A stretch of DNA of 64,000 bases, from the NCBI GenBank assembly GCA_029948255.1, contig JALIZF010001311.1:1-64000 (forward strand), written 5' to 3'. The position numbers and the translations under genes were made by a program. Below, piece by piece: positions 1 through 8,769 of the stretch (position 1 is the stretch's first letter; each line of letters opens with the position of its first letter). Below the pieces are notes generated by a model that saw nothing but the letters and a program-made list of their open reading frames with translations, had not been told where the DNA came from and made no database searches. Source of the DNA: Telmatactis stephensoni. Lineage: Eukaryota > Cnidaria > Anthozoa > Actiniaria > Isophelliidae.

Positions 1-879
1 TTCTGGTATATTGATACTTCACATATGCAAGTCCGAATACCACAGAAATATAAAATATGTAAAGTATGCATAAGTATTCGTCCTTCCATACTTCGCGTAT
101 AATTTTCGTCAAGAATATATGACAACATCTCAAGTCCCGCAGGGATATTCATTTTCTGATATCTTGAGTATACGAGTTGAAAATCTCGGTGTATTTATAC
201 TTCACATATGCAAGTCCGAATACCACAGAAATATAAAATACGTAGCGTATGCGTAAGAATTCAAAATGAATACTATTACCATACGTTACGTATATTATCC
301 GTGTCGAATATCCAAGAATACCCCAAGTTTCGAAGGCGTATTCAGTTCTTGAATACTCTTGAATATTCGCCTTTTGGCACAGTGTAATAGGTTTTAACAA
401 GTGTTTAAGACACCTTAAAGTTCACATTTACTTGAATGAAATTTTCCGTAATCTTAACAAAATATGATATTTAGGTATATTTACGGGTTTCATTAAATGC
501 CAATAAAGACAGCATTCTTGTACATTTAAGAGACCCGTAAATGCAAAGAAATATAAACTTTAAGGATGCTTAAAATTTCCTTAAATGGTATTAAATCCGA
601 AATTTAACCCAAAATAAGTTAGATATAAGTGTCCATTAAAGGAGTATTTTAGTCTAGTGAGTTTTTAAATAGACGATCAAAAATGTCCAATAGTTTGACA
701 ATAATACATAAAAATTCTATCTATACTAAACTTTAGTAAATAAAGTTCCAGGTCCATTTTAGCTCATGGATATAAATTTGCGAAACTGAGCTCCATTCAA
801 CTGATTTCTGCTTAATTAGTAGGTGACGAAGGTGTTCTTTTGTTTTTGCATTATTTCTTTTCCTATAGCAAATTTTCAG
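1..879. other. Host intron DNA left of the element, with partial direct repeat
   Basis: AT-rich DNA without a supportable gene. A segment around 8-70 recurs at about 190-255 with a 183-bp offset, giving an imperfect direct repeat. Because the D2HGDH exons resume to the right of the inserted element on the plus strand, this stretch is inferred to be the left part of the same intron. I did not find the preceding D2HGDH exon here. The minus-strand open frame over 733-1038 runs across the terminal repeat and looks fortuitous. Confidence 0.6.
874..879. repeat. Left target site duplication TTTCAG
   Basis: TTTCAG directly left of the element recurs at 19059-19064 on the right. Six base pairs is the usual length for Polinton/Maverick integration. 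The alignment of ends is uncertain by up to two bases because both termini carry CAG repeats. Confidence 0.65.
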
Positions 880-880
880 C

Positions 881-971
881 AGCAGCAGTAAGGGTTTGTT
901 CCGTTTGGACCTTGAAATATGCAGGCCCTGCCTGCGTAGATCGAGGGGTGTCGGCAGCAGGGATTCACTGC
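881..971 (+). repeat. Left terminal inverted repeat (91 bp)
   Basis: Matches the reverse complement of 18969-19059. It starts AGCAGCAGTAAGGG and contains a short internal palindrome (GCAGGCCCTGCCTGC). A second, inverted copy of the outermost 18-20 bases lies at 1011-1030, so this end could fold back on itself with a loop of about 110 nt. Confidence 0.92.
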
Positions 972-1069
972 ACCAATTATGGCGTTTTGGGGCCCGGAGA
1001 TTAAAAATGGCAAAACCCCTTACTGCTGCTGGAGACATCGTCGGTTGGTATTGTTTATTGAATATAAAA

Positions 1070-1082
1070 TATATATAGATAT
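1070..1082 (+). promoter_or_regulatory. TATA-type box abutting the polymerase-helicase start
   Basis: The run tatatatagatat directly precedes ATG at 1083. The same arrangement, a TATATA-like run ending 0-5 bases before ATG, is seen at nearly every gene of this element. It therefore reads as a family-wide promoter or initiator rather than chance AT richness. Confidence 0.6.
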
Positions 1083-4000
1083 ATGGACGCTATTGACTGG
1101 CTATTACAAAGCGAGTTACCTCCTATTGCAAATGAAGAAATAGCGCGTCTCAGAAAGAATGTAATCGATAACACAAATGCAGATATAGTTTTTACAACGT
1201 TTATAGAAAAAAATACAGATGCTTCGATGACTGAAGAACGCGCGGAAGATATTATTAATAGACTGCCCGAAGGGGATTTTCGTCTGCAGTTAGCATTTAT
1301 AAAATACGATGGCCGCCAGTGGATAGTTGAAGAGGGGAGAAATCCTATTCAGGCAAGTAATCGTAAAGATCTATTTATCTTGAATAAAAATACTAGGCCC
1401 GGCGCTTTAGTGGGCATTGACTCTTTGTATTACGATGAGGCGTATCCTGTAACCGTGGTTATTTACTTGGGTTATAAAATAAAAGAGCCCGATGCAGAAA
1501 AGCTACAGCCGATGAGACATCCCGGCAACTGTGTCGCCAAACTTATTAGAGAATATTTTACAGACTCTACGAAAGGCGGCAGTTTAACTGACGAACGAAA
1601 AAAGGCTATAAGGACATGGGAAAAAAATACACAGAGGTGTGGCGGTACTATAGAAGCAATAAAGAAATTAGAAGTGGCTATAAAGAGGCGCATTGTTGTG
1701 CTAGACATTATGGGCGGGTTTATTTATTCTGGCACAGATAAGTATAGAGGCAATGGACCGGCTATAAATATTTATCAGCATAATGGTCATGCGTGGAGAG
1801 ATGTGAGGTTTCCGAAGAAAAAGAGAGTAGAAGTGTATAAAGATGTGAATCCGCTGTGGACGGAATTTGACATTGACGGTAATATTCTTTGTGATGGCAG
1901 TGATTTTATTAAAGAGAATTCTATATGGCTGCTAGATGCGGAGGGGACGCAGTTTATTACGCAGGATGGGACGCTTTATCAGCCGCAGGTGGAGGATGAA
2001 AAAATAAGAAAGGCCTGTGAGATATTGGGCGAGGATTTTAGAGAAGAGGTATTTTGTAGTAGTTCTTTAGACTTTGTGGCCGCGAGAAAAAGAAATCATT
2101 GGAAGCCGACGCCGAAAGAGTTGCCGGAGATTGCGTTGGCGTGCGTTGAACATGGTCATGGCGGTCTTTGGAATATGGAGTACAAAAAAGAAGATTATGT
2201 GTCGCTGGACATGAAGCATTGTTATCCGGCCAGCTTTAAGGGACTGGGAGATGCGGCGTCTTATTATCAGCGGTATGGACATCCGGATTCGCAGTTCTTT
2301 AGGGTGGCTTTAGATGGGCGTTATGAGGCGCCGGCTAATGGGTTTGTGAAGTTGACGGCGTGGAAGTTTAAAGAGGGGCTTCATCCTATTATTTACGCGT
2401 GGTATGGTAAGCATATAGAAGAGAAAGGTTGGATTCCGGTGCCGTTGTTAAAGTTCTTTGAAGAGCGTGGACTTTTAGAGTATACGGCGCACGAGGCCAT
2501 TCTTTGCCACGGTGATAAGACACAGTGGCTGCCGGCGGATAATCATGCGGCGCGGATTGTTATTGGTAAGTTTACGCAGGGCGCCAGAGCAGGAGAAAAA
2601 CATATGCAGCGGCGGCTGATAACTGATGATGAAGAGCTGAACTTTTTAATAAAAAAGGCCCATAAAGAAAATACTATGGTGCGGACAGATGACTTTGGCG
2701 GCGATGGCAAAGTGTTGTGTTATTATAACGATTATAGGGCGCAGTATTATCATTTAAGGGCTTCTATGTTGTCGTATGCTCATATTAATCTTTTGACGAT
2801 GCTGCTGCGGTTTGATAAGGAAGATATACCTAGGGTGGCCACGGATAGTTTGTATATAAGGCCTGAGGTGTTGGAAAAGATGAAAATGTATTATGTCAAA
2901 GATGAGATGGCCGAAAGTGGACAATGGCGTATAAAAAATGAAGAGATGAGGACTTGGCGAGAAAGGGTGAAATACTGCGGTAATCATAAAGAGGGCAAAA
3001 GAGAGGCGACGCAGGAAATATGGCCCAGCGTTAGTGATCCTATTAGCTATAAACGGTTTTCTTATCTCTATGGCGCTGGCGGCAGTGGTAAGACGACGAG
3101 GGTGTTAGGGCTGTTTCCGGAGGTAAAGGTATTAACGCCCACTCATCGTTTAGAAAGGGAATTAACACTGCAGGGATATGATGCGCAGACCTATCATAGC
3201 TTTTTTCGTTATAACGGCGAAAAGTGGGTTCCGGAGGCTATAAAAGAGATACCGCCGGTTATTCTTTGGGACGAGATTTGTACGGTGCCGCTGCCGATGC
3301 TGAAGGAGTTTGTAGAGTTCTTAAAGGGGAAAACGCAGGTGATATTTGCGGGCGATCCGTGTCAGCCGCCGCCTATTGCGGGAGAAATGCCGCATGAGTG
3401 GTTAAAGGAGTTTTACCATGAAGAAATAAAAGCCGATTATAGAAGTAAAGATGAGAAGATAAAGAAGTTTAAAAGTTCATTGAGAGGTTTAACCGATGTT
3501 GAGCAGTGTAAATGTATGAGGAAAAATATGAAGGCGCGGGATTATGAGGTGTTTTTGCAGGAGTGGCGGCCGACGGATTTGGTGCTTAGTAGTAAAAGGG
3601 CGGTGCAGGCGAGGATTGAAAAAGATCTGTTAAGGCGGCATCGGGAAAAGTTTACTTCGCATTTGGTGCCGGTGTCTTATAGGCCACGCGATACAAGACA
3701 AAAAAAATCAATTACGGTGCCTTATACGCAGGTGATCTTAGAAAATGCCGTCAAACACGATATAGCGTGGGTGCCGCTGGCGTTGGTGGATAAAATTATG
3801 AAACATCCAGATTGGCGGCTGGGTTATTGTATGACCGTTCATAGTGCGCAGGGATTGACTATAAAAGAAAATCTGTGGATTATTGATCAGCGGCTCTGTT
3901 GGAGCAATCTGATCTATACGGCCGTCAGTCGGGTTGAATATGCGGCACAGTTGAAAAGGGCATGGGGGCCGGCAATGCGGTACGATAATACGCCCGAGGA

Positions 4001-4151
4001 AATAGCTAAGCAGAATATTAACAAGAAGCTATTGCGTTATAAGTGGCACGATGAGCACAAAAAATTAGAGTTTGACCTTTGCGTCGCCGATGTTTATAAA
4101 AAGGATGCCCGTTGTGCTAAGTGCAACCATACCTCTGCTTTGGAGTCGTGA
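1083..4151 (+). CDS. PolB-like DNA polymerase fused to SF1 helicase (frameshifted HNH tail)
   Basis: This 1022-codon gene is the likely replication protein. From about residue 370 it has a family-B polymerase palm: motif A-like SLDMKHCYPASF (about 372) and motif C-like VATDSLYI (about 584). Then comes a superfamily 1 helicase: Walker A GAGGSGKTT (about 663), Walker B VILWDE (about 725), FAGDPCQPPP (about 755), TVHSAQGL (about 917) and YTAVSR (about 945). Residues 150-240 contain GNCVAKLI and NGHAW, which could be the Cys and His of an OTU-like fold; this is inference. Only about 120 residues separate that region from motif A, so no proofreading exonuclease fits. The frame ends soon after a CAKC zinc knuckle, and the rest of an HNH-like tail continues in another frame. 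The start is fixed by the adjoining TATA run. Confidence 0.88.
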   Translation: MDAIDWLLQSELPPIANEEIARLRKNVIDNTNADIVFTTFIEKNTDASMTEERAEDIINRLPEGDFRLQLAFIKYDGRQWIVEEGRNPIQASNRKDLFILNKNTRPGALVGIDSLYYDEAYPVTVVIYLGYKIKEPDAEKLQPMRHPGNCVAKLIREYFTDSTKGGSLTDERKKAIRTWEKNTQRCGGTIEAIKKLEVAIKRRIVVLDIMGGFIYSGTDKYRGNGPAINIYQHNGHAWRDVRFPKKKRVEVYKDVNPLWTEFDIDGNILCDGSDFIKENSIWLLDAEGTQFITQDGTLYQPQVEDEKIRKACEILGEDFREEVFCSSSLDFVAARKRNHWKPTPKELPEIALACVEHGHGGLWNMEYKKEDYVSLDMKHCYPASFKGLGDAASYYQRYGHPDSQFFRVALDGRYEAPANGFVKLTAWKFKEGLHPIIYAWYGKHIEEKGWIPVPLLKFFEERGLLEYTAHEAILCHGDKTQWLPADNHAARIVIGKFTQGARAGEKHMQRRLITDDEELNFLIKKAHKENTMVRTDDFGGDGKVLCYYNDYRAQYYHLRASMLSYAHINLLTMLLRFDKEDIPRVATDSLYIRPEVLEKMKMYYVKDEMAESGQWRIKNEEMRTWRERVKYCGNHKEGKREATQEIWPSVSDPISYKRFSYLYGAGGSGKTTRVLGLFPEVKVLTPTHRLERELTLQGYDAQTYHSFFRYNGEKWVPEAIKEIPPVILWDEICTVPLPMLKEFVEFLKGKTQVIFAGDPCQPPPIAGEMPHEWLKEFYHEEIKADYRSKDEKIKKFKSSLRGLTDVEQCKCMRKNMKARDYEVFLQEWRPTDLVLSSKRAVQARIEKDLLRRHREKFTSHLVPVSYRPRDTRQKKSITVPYTQVILENAVKHDIAWVPLALVDKIMKHPDWRLGYCMTVHSAQGLTIKENLWIIDQRLCWSNLIYTAVSRVEYAAQLKRAWGPAMRYDNTPEEIAKQNINKKLLRYKWHDEHKKLEFDLCVADVYKKDARCAKCNHTSALES

Positions 4152-4272
4152 ACCAAACGACGATCAGCAATTTTCTGTGGACCGTTTAAATAATAAGAAA
4201 GGCCACTCTGTGGGTAATATACGTTTGACGTGCTTAGAGTGTAATCAGGCGCGTGGTGCAGCACTACGCTGA
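4129..4272 (+). pseudogene. Out-of-frame HNH/zinc-knuckle tail of the polymerase-helicase
   Basis: In the frame one step from the upstream gene, about 47 codons read as an HNH-type endonuclease tail. They contain FSVDRLNNKKGHS, then GNIRLTCLEC and NQARG, which is the usual Asp-Arg...Gly-His...Asn...CxxC spacing. The first CxxC lies in the upstream frame near 4113-4124. A single indel near 4125-4140 separates the halves, so the domain is probably disabled here unless a programmed shift or an assembly error is involved. Confidence 0.7.
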
Positions 4273-4274
4273 AT

Positions 4275-5235
4275 CCTTGGGGACTATGAGCAGCTCTGCT
4301 TAACGATCCATGGCTTGGGCCATCTGTTAGTAATAAAAACACAGGTTGTCTTTCGTTGGTAATAGACTTTGAGAGTCTGATACGTTTCCAAAGACCAATT
4401 AGGATCCGTAGCTCTCTTGGATCCTCCTTCCAGGTCTCCAGGCTGATAAAGATATCTGACGACTATGCCCGTGGGCAACTTTTTTTCTTTCATTCCTACC
4501 GCTCTTGAACTCCTAACGTAGGATTTGTGTTCGACGTGTTTCTTTCTTTATGGCATCCTTAGGTTTCATTCCGTTGCCCTTGTTTCCTCATTATTTAAAG
4601 CCTTAATGACCTCTGGAAGTCTCTGCACCCACTCCCTGTTGCTTTTGGATGGATCTGCTAATTCTTTCCAATACTGATATCCAAACAAGCGTTCCGCTAG
4701 GGTGCGATTAAATCTTTCAACGAGGCTTTGACCCCTGTGGTACTCTGCTTCAGCTCTCCTGATCTTAGTATCGTGGTCTTTCAGCGTTTTAGTGACAGGC
4801 GCCCATGAACTCTGTGCCCGCATCAACCTGCAGCAGCTTTGGCCATTTTAAAACGCGCTTATAAATCTTACTTAGAGCCTCTGCCACTTCTCCAGAGTCT
4901 TTGCTGGTTAGGGGTTCGGCGTCTTTGTATCGGCTGGCGATGTCGACGACCGTTAAAGCATATCTGTAGGTTTTTCTTCTCACCTTATCGTGCGGCAAAA
5001 AAAGTAAATCTGCCTGATGAACTTCGTTTGGAGCATTCACGGTAAAGCTGGGCCTAGGAATGTATTTAGGAACGGGAAGATAAACCTGCCAAAGGGTTTG
5101 TTTTTTTAACCAGTTCTTAGCTGTGTCTTCAGAGACTCTAGCCGCTACAGCAAGTTTCTTAATAGCCGAGGCTCCTCGCCAATAGCCTTCGGGTCCGTAA
5201 TAAATCCTCTTAAGTTTGTCTTCGACGCGGGGCAT
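4275..5235 (-). pseudogene. rve (DDE) integrase, frameshifted
   Basis: Read on the minus strand, the N-terminal fragment (5235-4789) has an HTH-like start, then HQADLLFLP with the first catalytic Asp and LLQVDAGTEF with the second. The catalytic Glu lies in LVERFNRTLAERLFGY, in a shifted fragment (4826-4566). A C-terminal segment typical of this integrase group (VRYLYQPGDLEGG) is in 4493-4284, and the last part is again in another frame near 4342-4275. Four or more shifts or stops interrupt it, so it is a pseudogene as sequenced. The integrase would have joined element ends to host DNA and explains the 6-bp duplication. The fragment start ATG at 5235 follows a TATATA-type box. Confidence 0.82.
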
Positions 5236-5297
5236 TATATAAATTCCAAGACAAGTTTATCTTCTATTGTTAAAATTTACAACTTCTCCGTCGAACT

Positions 5298-5834
5298 TTA
5301 ATGGCTGATGTTAATTGCTGAAACCAAGTCGCAAGACAAATCGTATTCAAAGAAATGGGAGCGATATTCTACTAGGTCAAACGGATTTCCTTTGGGCGGG
5401 AATTTAGCCATCACATTCGAACGACTGCCATTTTCATATGTATAAACTAAGTCACAATGGATTTCATAATTAGAAGGGACATTCCAATGAAATGTGTCGA
5501 TATTTTGACCGGCCAGCGTCACCTTTTTATAACCGATCAGGTCTATAATGCGCTGATTCAGTGTGGTGCTTTTGTCGTGTGTCAGTTTCCATTCGTGGGG
5601 CAGCCCTGTTGTTAAAGTGACACCGAGTTTGGCGAGTTCTTTGGCCAGCGTCTGCGGCGTGTAATGCGAATTAGGAATGAGATGCTGCTTGCTGCCTTTC
5701 ATTATAAAGCCGGCTATTAAATTATGCCAAGAATTGTACAAAGAGCAACTTATGAGTCGGACCTTGTGGGCTCTGATCGGCGGATTTAAATAAGTTGTAA
5801 ACGGATTTTGGTCGCTGTTCAAAAAGACGATCAT
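5298..5834 (-). CDS. Candidate minor capsid (penton-like) protein
   Basis: 178 codons, with no signal peptide or membrane segment. The sequence is beta-rich. After an N-terminal NPFTTYLNPPI segment it has a pattern seen in small structural proteins of eukaryotic DNA viruses: a strand with SLYNSWHNL, then IPNSHYTPQTLAKEL, then LNQRIIDLIGY. The single-jelly-roll penton role is an inference from size, this pattern and location in the structural cluster. The start overlaps the stop of the next upstream gene by 4 bases, so the two may be co-transcribed. The start codon follows tattatat. Confidence 0.55.
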   Translation of the reverse strand: MIVFLNSDQNPFTTYLNPPIRAHKVRLISCSLYNSWHNLIAGFIMKGSKQHLIPNSHYTPQTLAKELAKLGVTLTTGLPHEWKLTHDKSTTLNQRIIDLIGYKKVTLAGQNIDTFHWNVPSNYEIHCDLVYTYENGSRSNVMAKFPPKGNPFDLVEYRSHFFEYDLSCDLVSAINISH

Positions 5835-6256
5835 ATATAATAGGCCACGGCGCCTCCGATGGCCAGGCCTGAAATGCCTAGAAACATTAATTCATTATTT
5901 TTTTGCCTTTTAGAAGGTGTGTAATAATCTTTAAACTGCGGTGGCTTTTTCAGAGCAAAGTGAGGATGCGTCTGTGCGTAGAGCTTAAAGGCGTAATCGG
6001 TGTTTTGGAAATTCTTATCGGCCTGCATTTTATCGCGGTAATTTTCATCTAACCAGTCGCGGTAGGCTTGTCTTTTTTTATTATAGGCGGCGAGGGCATT
6101 TTCATAGGCTTCCATGGCCAGATCGTGGCGTTTTCTTTCGGCGGCTAATTCATTTTTACTGTCGCCGTGAATCAGTTTGTCTAAATAGCGGCCGCCGTAG
6201 TTGGCGCCTGTAAAGGCTAAGGCTGCGGCGATGCTTCCGGCGATGACACTAACCAT
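5831..6256 (-). CDS. Virion-type membrane protein with two terminal hydrophobic segments
   Basis: 141 codons. A hydrophobic segment at residues 3-22 and another at about 122-141 flank a charged helical middle (about 35-100) rich in Lys, Glu, Arg and Tyr, ending with KDYYTPSKRQKNNE. I recall close relatives of this layout in cnidarian genomes next to similar capsid genes, but cannot verify that here. No enzymatic motif is visible. It is probably an internal-membrane or virion protein, by context. The ATG follows a taatatata box. Confidence 0.65.
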   Translation of the reverse strand: MVSVIAGSIAAALAFTGANYGGRYLDKLIHGDSKNELAAERKRHDLAMEAYENALAAYNKKRQAYRDWLDENYRDKMQADKNFQNTDYAFKLYAQTHPHFALKKPPQFKDYYTPSKRQKNNELMFLGISGLAIGGAVAYYI

Positions 6257-6279
6257 TATATATTAAAAATCTCTGATTT

Positions 6280-6498
6280 TTAGATACTATTGGGCAGGTA
6301 TTTTTCTTTGATCAGGTAATCTCTCAAAGCGATGCTGCCGGCGACGGCGGCGGTCATTTTAACGTAATTCATCACGCTGCTGCTGGGGTCGCCAGTGAAG
6401 GTTTCTTTTAGGGCCTTTTTGCCGACCCAGCCAACGGCGGCGACGAGAGAAGTAAGTACGGCGGCTTCTTCAGCGGTCTTCATCAATGTAGAGGGCAT
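6280..6498 (-). CDS. Small hydrophobic protein
   Basis: 72 codons with two moderately hydrophobic stretches (about 12-26 and 46-58). No known domain is recognised. It lies between two other membrane-protein genes on the same strand with short gaps (23 and 24 bp) and its own TATA-type box at the start, which supports it as a real small gene. A virion membrane role is inferred from context only. Confidence 0.6.
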   Translation of the reverse strand: MPSTLMKTAEEAAVLTSLVAAVGWVGKKALKETFTGDPSSSVMNYVKMTAAVAGSIALRDYLIKEKYLPNSI

Positions 6499-6522
6499 TC
6501 TATATTAACTGCAAAGAGAATT

Positions 6523-6852
6523 TTATTCCATCTCAGGGATCTTAGAGCGCTTTTTTTCTTTAGGTTCATGGTGTATTACGGGCTCAAGATGCACAGCGGT
6601 CTTCTGTGATTTCCACTGTAGGTATAAGCTGCCCATGGCCACTAAAAGGCCAAGGCCGCCGATGACGTAGCCCGGATTGATATCCCAGCCGTCACTAGAT
6701 TCCGAAGAAGGGTCTTTTTTGGCTTTATTCTTTTTATTCAGCTCGGCCAGCTTTTTTCCCGCCGCTACTCTGCCGGGCGCCTTTGGCTTGGTGATCTTTT
6801 GTTCGGCCGCGGCGGGGGTAGTAGTATCTTCTTTCTGCTCGGTGTCACTCAT
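6523..6852 (-). CDS. Single-pass membrane protein with basic N-terminal domain
   Basis: 109 codons. An acidic/Thr-rich leader is followed by a basic stretch with PGRVAAGKKLAELNKK, then a Ser-rich linker, a hydrophobic segment at about 62-82 (GYVIGGLGLLVAMGSLYL) and a polar tail. The PGRVAAGK motif recurs, as I remember, in proteins of related cnidarian elements. The basic part could touch DNA or capsid; this is inference. The ATG at 6852 is directly preceded by ttaatat. Confidence 0.62.
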   Translation of the reverse strand: MSDTEQKEDTTTPAAAEQKITKPKAPGRVAAGKKLAELNKKNKAKKDPSSESSDGWDINPGYVIGGLGLLVAMGSLYLQWKSQKTAVHLEPVIHHEPKEKKRSKIPEME

Positions 6853-6908
6853 ATATTAAGGACTTGACGACTTATCAAGTAACTTGAAAATGACTTATGG
6901 TGACTTGA

Positions 6909-7436
6909 TTAAGTTGTTGACTCGACTTGATCAAGTTCTTGTGGCGGACTTGCGGTGACTTGCGGCTGACTTAGTCGTGACTTCTTGAAGTCGCTCCAAG
7001 ACGTCGTAAGTTCTTGTAAGTCGATGTGCTGCGCTATGTGAAGTGCTCCGCTGGCCAACGCCATTAACTTGCCGCATTTTAAAGACAACCAGCCACAAGT
7101 GAGCTTAAGTTCTTGGGCGATGATATAGTCCTCACTTAAGTCTTTTTGTAATTGCTGGACGTCGTCTATGGGCAGTGCAAGTCCAAGTAGTTTAGTGGCC
7201 AGCTTTATAGCGCTGTCGGCGACGGCGTCTGTGGTTTTACTGGCAAGTGCCACTTCATAGCGCTTATAGAACTTCTTCACATCGGCTTCAGACAGCTGAT
7301 TGACTTGTTCATGCGTCAGTTCTTTGCCGATCATTTCTTTACATTTGCCGCTGCTGACTAAAACATTAAGCTGTTCTTTCAGTTGATCATCGCCCAGCTG
7401 TGTGGGCGGCTCATCTAATAGCTCTTCGATGTTCAT
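6909..7436 (-). CDS. Helical protein of unknown function
   Basis: 175 codons from the ATG at 7436, chosen because the TATA-like taatatac abuts it; an in-frame ATG six codons upstream (7454) lacks the box. The sequence is mainly alpha-helical, with LTHEQVNQLSEADVKKFYKRYE at residues of about 40-60, followed by helices with Cys at about 113 and 121 and a Pro/Gln-rich tail. No catalytic motif is seen. It sits between the packaging ATPase and the membrane-protein group. I recall similar proteins in cnidarian virus-like elements, but the function is unknown. Confidence 0.6.
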   Translation of the reverse strand: MNIEELLDEPPTQLGDDQLKEQLNVLVSSGKCKEMIGKELTHEQVNQLSEADVKKFYKRYEVALASKTTDAVADSAIKLATKLLGLALPIDDVQQLQKDLSEDYIIAQELKLTCGWLSLKCGKLMALASGALHIAQHIDLQELTTSWSDFKKSRLSQPQVTASPPQELDQVESTT

Positions 7437-7450
7437 GTATATTAGAAAAA

Positions 7451-8062
7451 TCATAGATTTTTCACGCTGTAAGGATATCTTAGGGAAAAAATCATTTTAG
7501 AATACTGATTGACTTTTAAATGCCGCATATGTTCTTGTAGCTGCTCTTTGGTTATTTCGCCGCCATAGTCGCTAAGGATGGTTTCTAGGTCGCTTTTGCT
7601 GGGCGTGTAGAAGACTACTAAAGAGCCGATATTTTCTCTAAAGGGCTTACTGACGCTGGTCAGCTGCTGTGATAGGAGCCACACAGAAATGTTATCATGG
7701 CGCCCGGAAAAGGCCAGTTTTACTAGCTCTGAAGTGCGTTTTTTCACGTCGTCGCCGCAGGCAATATCATCCAGAATAAATAAAGTTTGTGCAGCGGCCG
7801 TCGCTGGGTGCCTCCACTGCCGGTGCCAGAACTCTAAATGCGTTGATAGTTCATTAGGGTCTAAGATGTCTACAAAAAAATCTTCATCTTCTTTGCCCAC
7901 GTTTTCCCAGGTCTTATTGTTAACGTAGGTGGGGCAAAGTAAAACAATGTAATCGAACTTATATCTAAAAGGGCCTAATAGCTGCTCGACCACGAATTTA
8001 GTCTTGCCGCAGCCGGTCGGGCCTACGATGAGGGCGTTACAAGGAATATGTTCTGGGTTCAT
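7451..8062 (-). CDS. FtsK/HerA-type DNA-packaging ATPase (A32-like)
   Basis: 203 codons. Walker A GPTGCGKT is at residues 14-21 and Walker B TLFILDDI at 93-100, followed by SGRHDNISVWLLSQQ with the conserved Gln of the FtsK-HerA superfamily. Proteins of this type pump viral DNA into capsids in Polintons, virophages and NCLDVs. The length matches the compact Polinton ATPases. The gene lies in the minus-strand structural cluster and overlaps the next frame's upstream leader. The ATG at 8062 follows agatata. Confidence 0.92.
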   Translation of the reverse strand: MNPEHIPCNALIVGPTGCGKTKFVVEQLLGPFRYKFDYIVLLCPTYVNNKTWENVGKEDEDFFVDILDPNELSTHLEFWHRQWRHPATAAAQTLFILDDIACGDDVKKRTSELVKLAFSGRHDNISVWLLSQQLTSVSKPFRENIGSLVVFYTPSKSDLETILSDYGGEITKEQLQEHMRHLKVNQYSKMIFSLRYPYSVKNL

Positions 8063-8097
8063 TATATCTTAAAAATCTATGGCTTTTTAATATAGAT

Positions 8098-8304
8098 ATG
8101 AGCGTAGAAAGTATACAAAAGGCCGTCGAATTTATGCGCGAAAAAAAGAGTCTGGAAGAAGAAGTAATGGCGCTGAGGGCCGAGGTAGAGCGGCTCAAAG
8201 AAGAGTTGGCGGCCAATAAAACGGCCGAACGGTTATCGGCGATGGTGACCTTAGCTATGTGGGGTAAAGAAGCCGTCGTCGACTTTATGAGGCTTCCAAT
8301 GTAA
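8098..8304 (+). CDS. Small coiled-coil protein
   Basis: 68 codons. Residues 14-42 form heptad-like coiled coil (LEEEVMALRAEVERLKEEL). The start at 8098 follows taatatagat and the gene diverges from the packaging ATPase across 35 bp. An open frame on the opposite strand overlaps it, but lacks the box and protein-like composition. The function is unknown; an oligomeric virion or regulatory role is possible. Confidence 0.6.
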   Translation: MSVESIQKAVEFMREKKSLEEEVMALRAEVERLKEELAANKTAERLSAMVTLAMWGKEAVVDFMRLPM

Positions 8305-8310
8305 TTATAT

Positions 8311-8766
8311 ATGGACAACCCTTACACGTTAGGAAAAGATTGTGTTTATACGGTGTATCAAGACGAGGTCAAATACAGCAAGGCCTCTTGGGTGAATGTG
8401 GCTGGGATGTCGGTGGATGTGCATTATCCCGGCCGAAAGTTGATTTTGTGTAGCATTTGCTTAGGGGCGGCGAGTCATGCCAATGTGGGGTTTCGATTTG
8501 TGGATCATGATGGGAAACCGTTTCCGCCCATGCGACAAAAGACAAACACAAGAGAACCAGTGCATTTTTCGTATGAGCCGCCCACTCAGAGCGCAGAAGA
8601 TTTGGGGGTGGTGACTTTTCATCTGATAGCCGATGTAGAGAAAAAAGTACAACTGCAAGTGCGGGTGGATGATTCAGCGACCATTTGTATCAACAGCATT
8701 GACGACCAGAGAGATCGGCCTTACAACCACATGACCATCAGCATCTTGACGGTCATTTCACTATAA
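8311..8766 (+). CDS. Beta-rich protein, paralogue 1 (candidate capsid decoration/fibre)
   Basis: 151 codons of alternating strands, with VNVAGMSVDVH, SHANVGFRFVDHDG, PVHFSYEP and a C-terminal RPYNHMTISILTVI. The pattern suggests a jelly-roll or TNF/C1q-like sandwich. The next gene is clearly a paralogue, sharing PVHFSYEP, NANVGF and RPWNHKSIS. The pair starts 6 bp after the coiled-coil gene and each member has its own TATA run before ATG. A surface or fibre role is inferred; no enzyme motif is visible. Confidence 0.62.
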   Translation: MDNPYTLGKDCVYTVYQDEVKYSKASWVNVAGMSVDVHYPGRKLILCSICLGAASHANVGFRFVDHDGKPFPPMRQKTNTREPVHFSYEPPTQSAEDLGVVTFHLIADVEKKVQLQVRVDDSATICINSIDDQRDRPYNHMTISILTVISL

Positions 8767-8769
8767 TAT

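Noticed and set aside
733..1038. 101-codon minus-strand open frame at the left end
   Set aside because: It spans the boundary between host DNA and the terminal inverted repeat.
4275..5235. Integrase as part of a Gypsy retrotransposon
   Set aside because: No reverse transcriptase, RNase H, protease or LTRs are present, and the gene lies inside a capsid-bearing element with inverted ends and 6-bp duplications.
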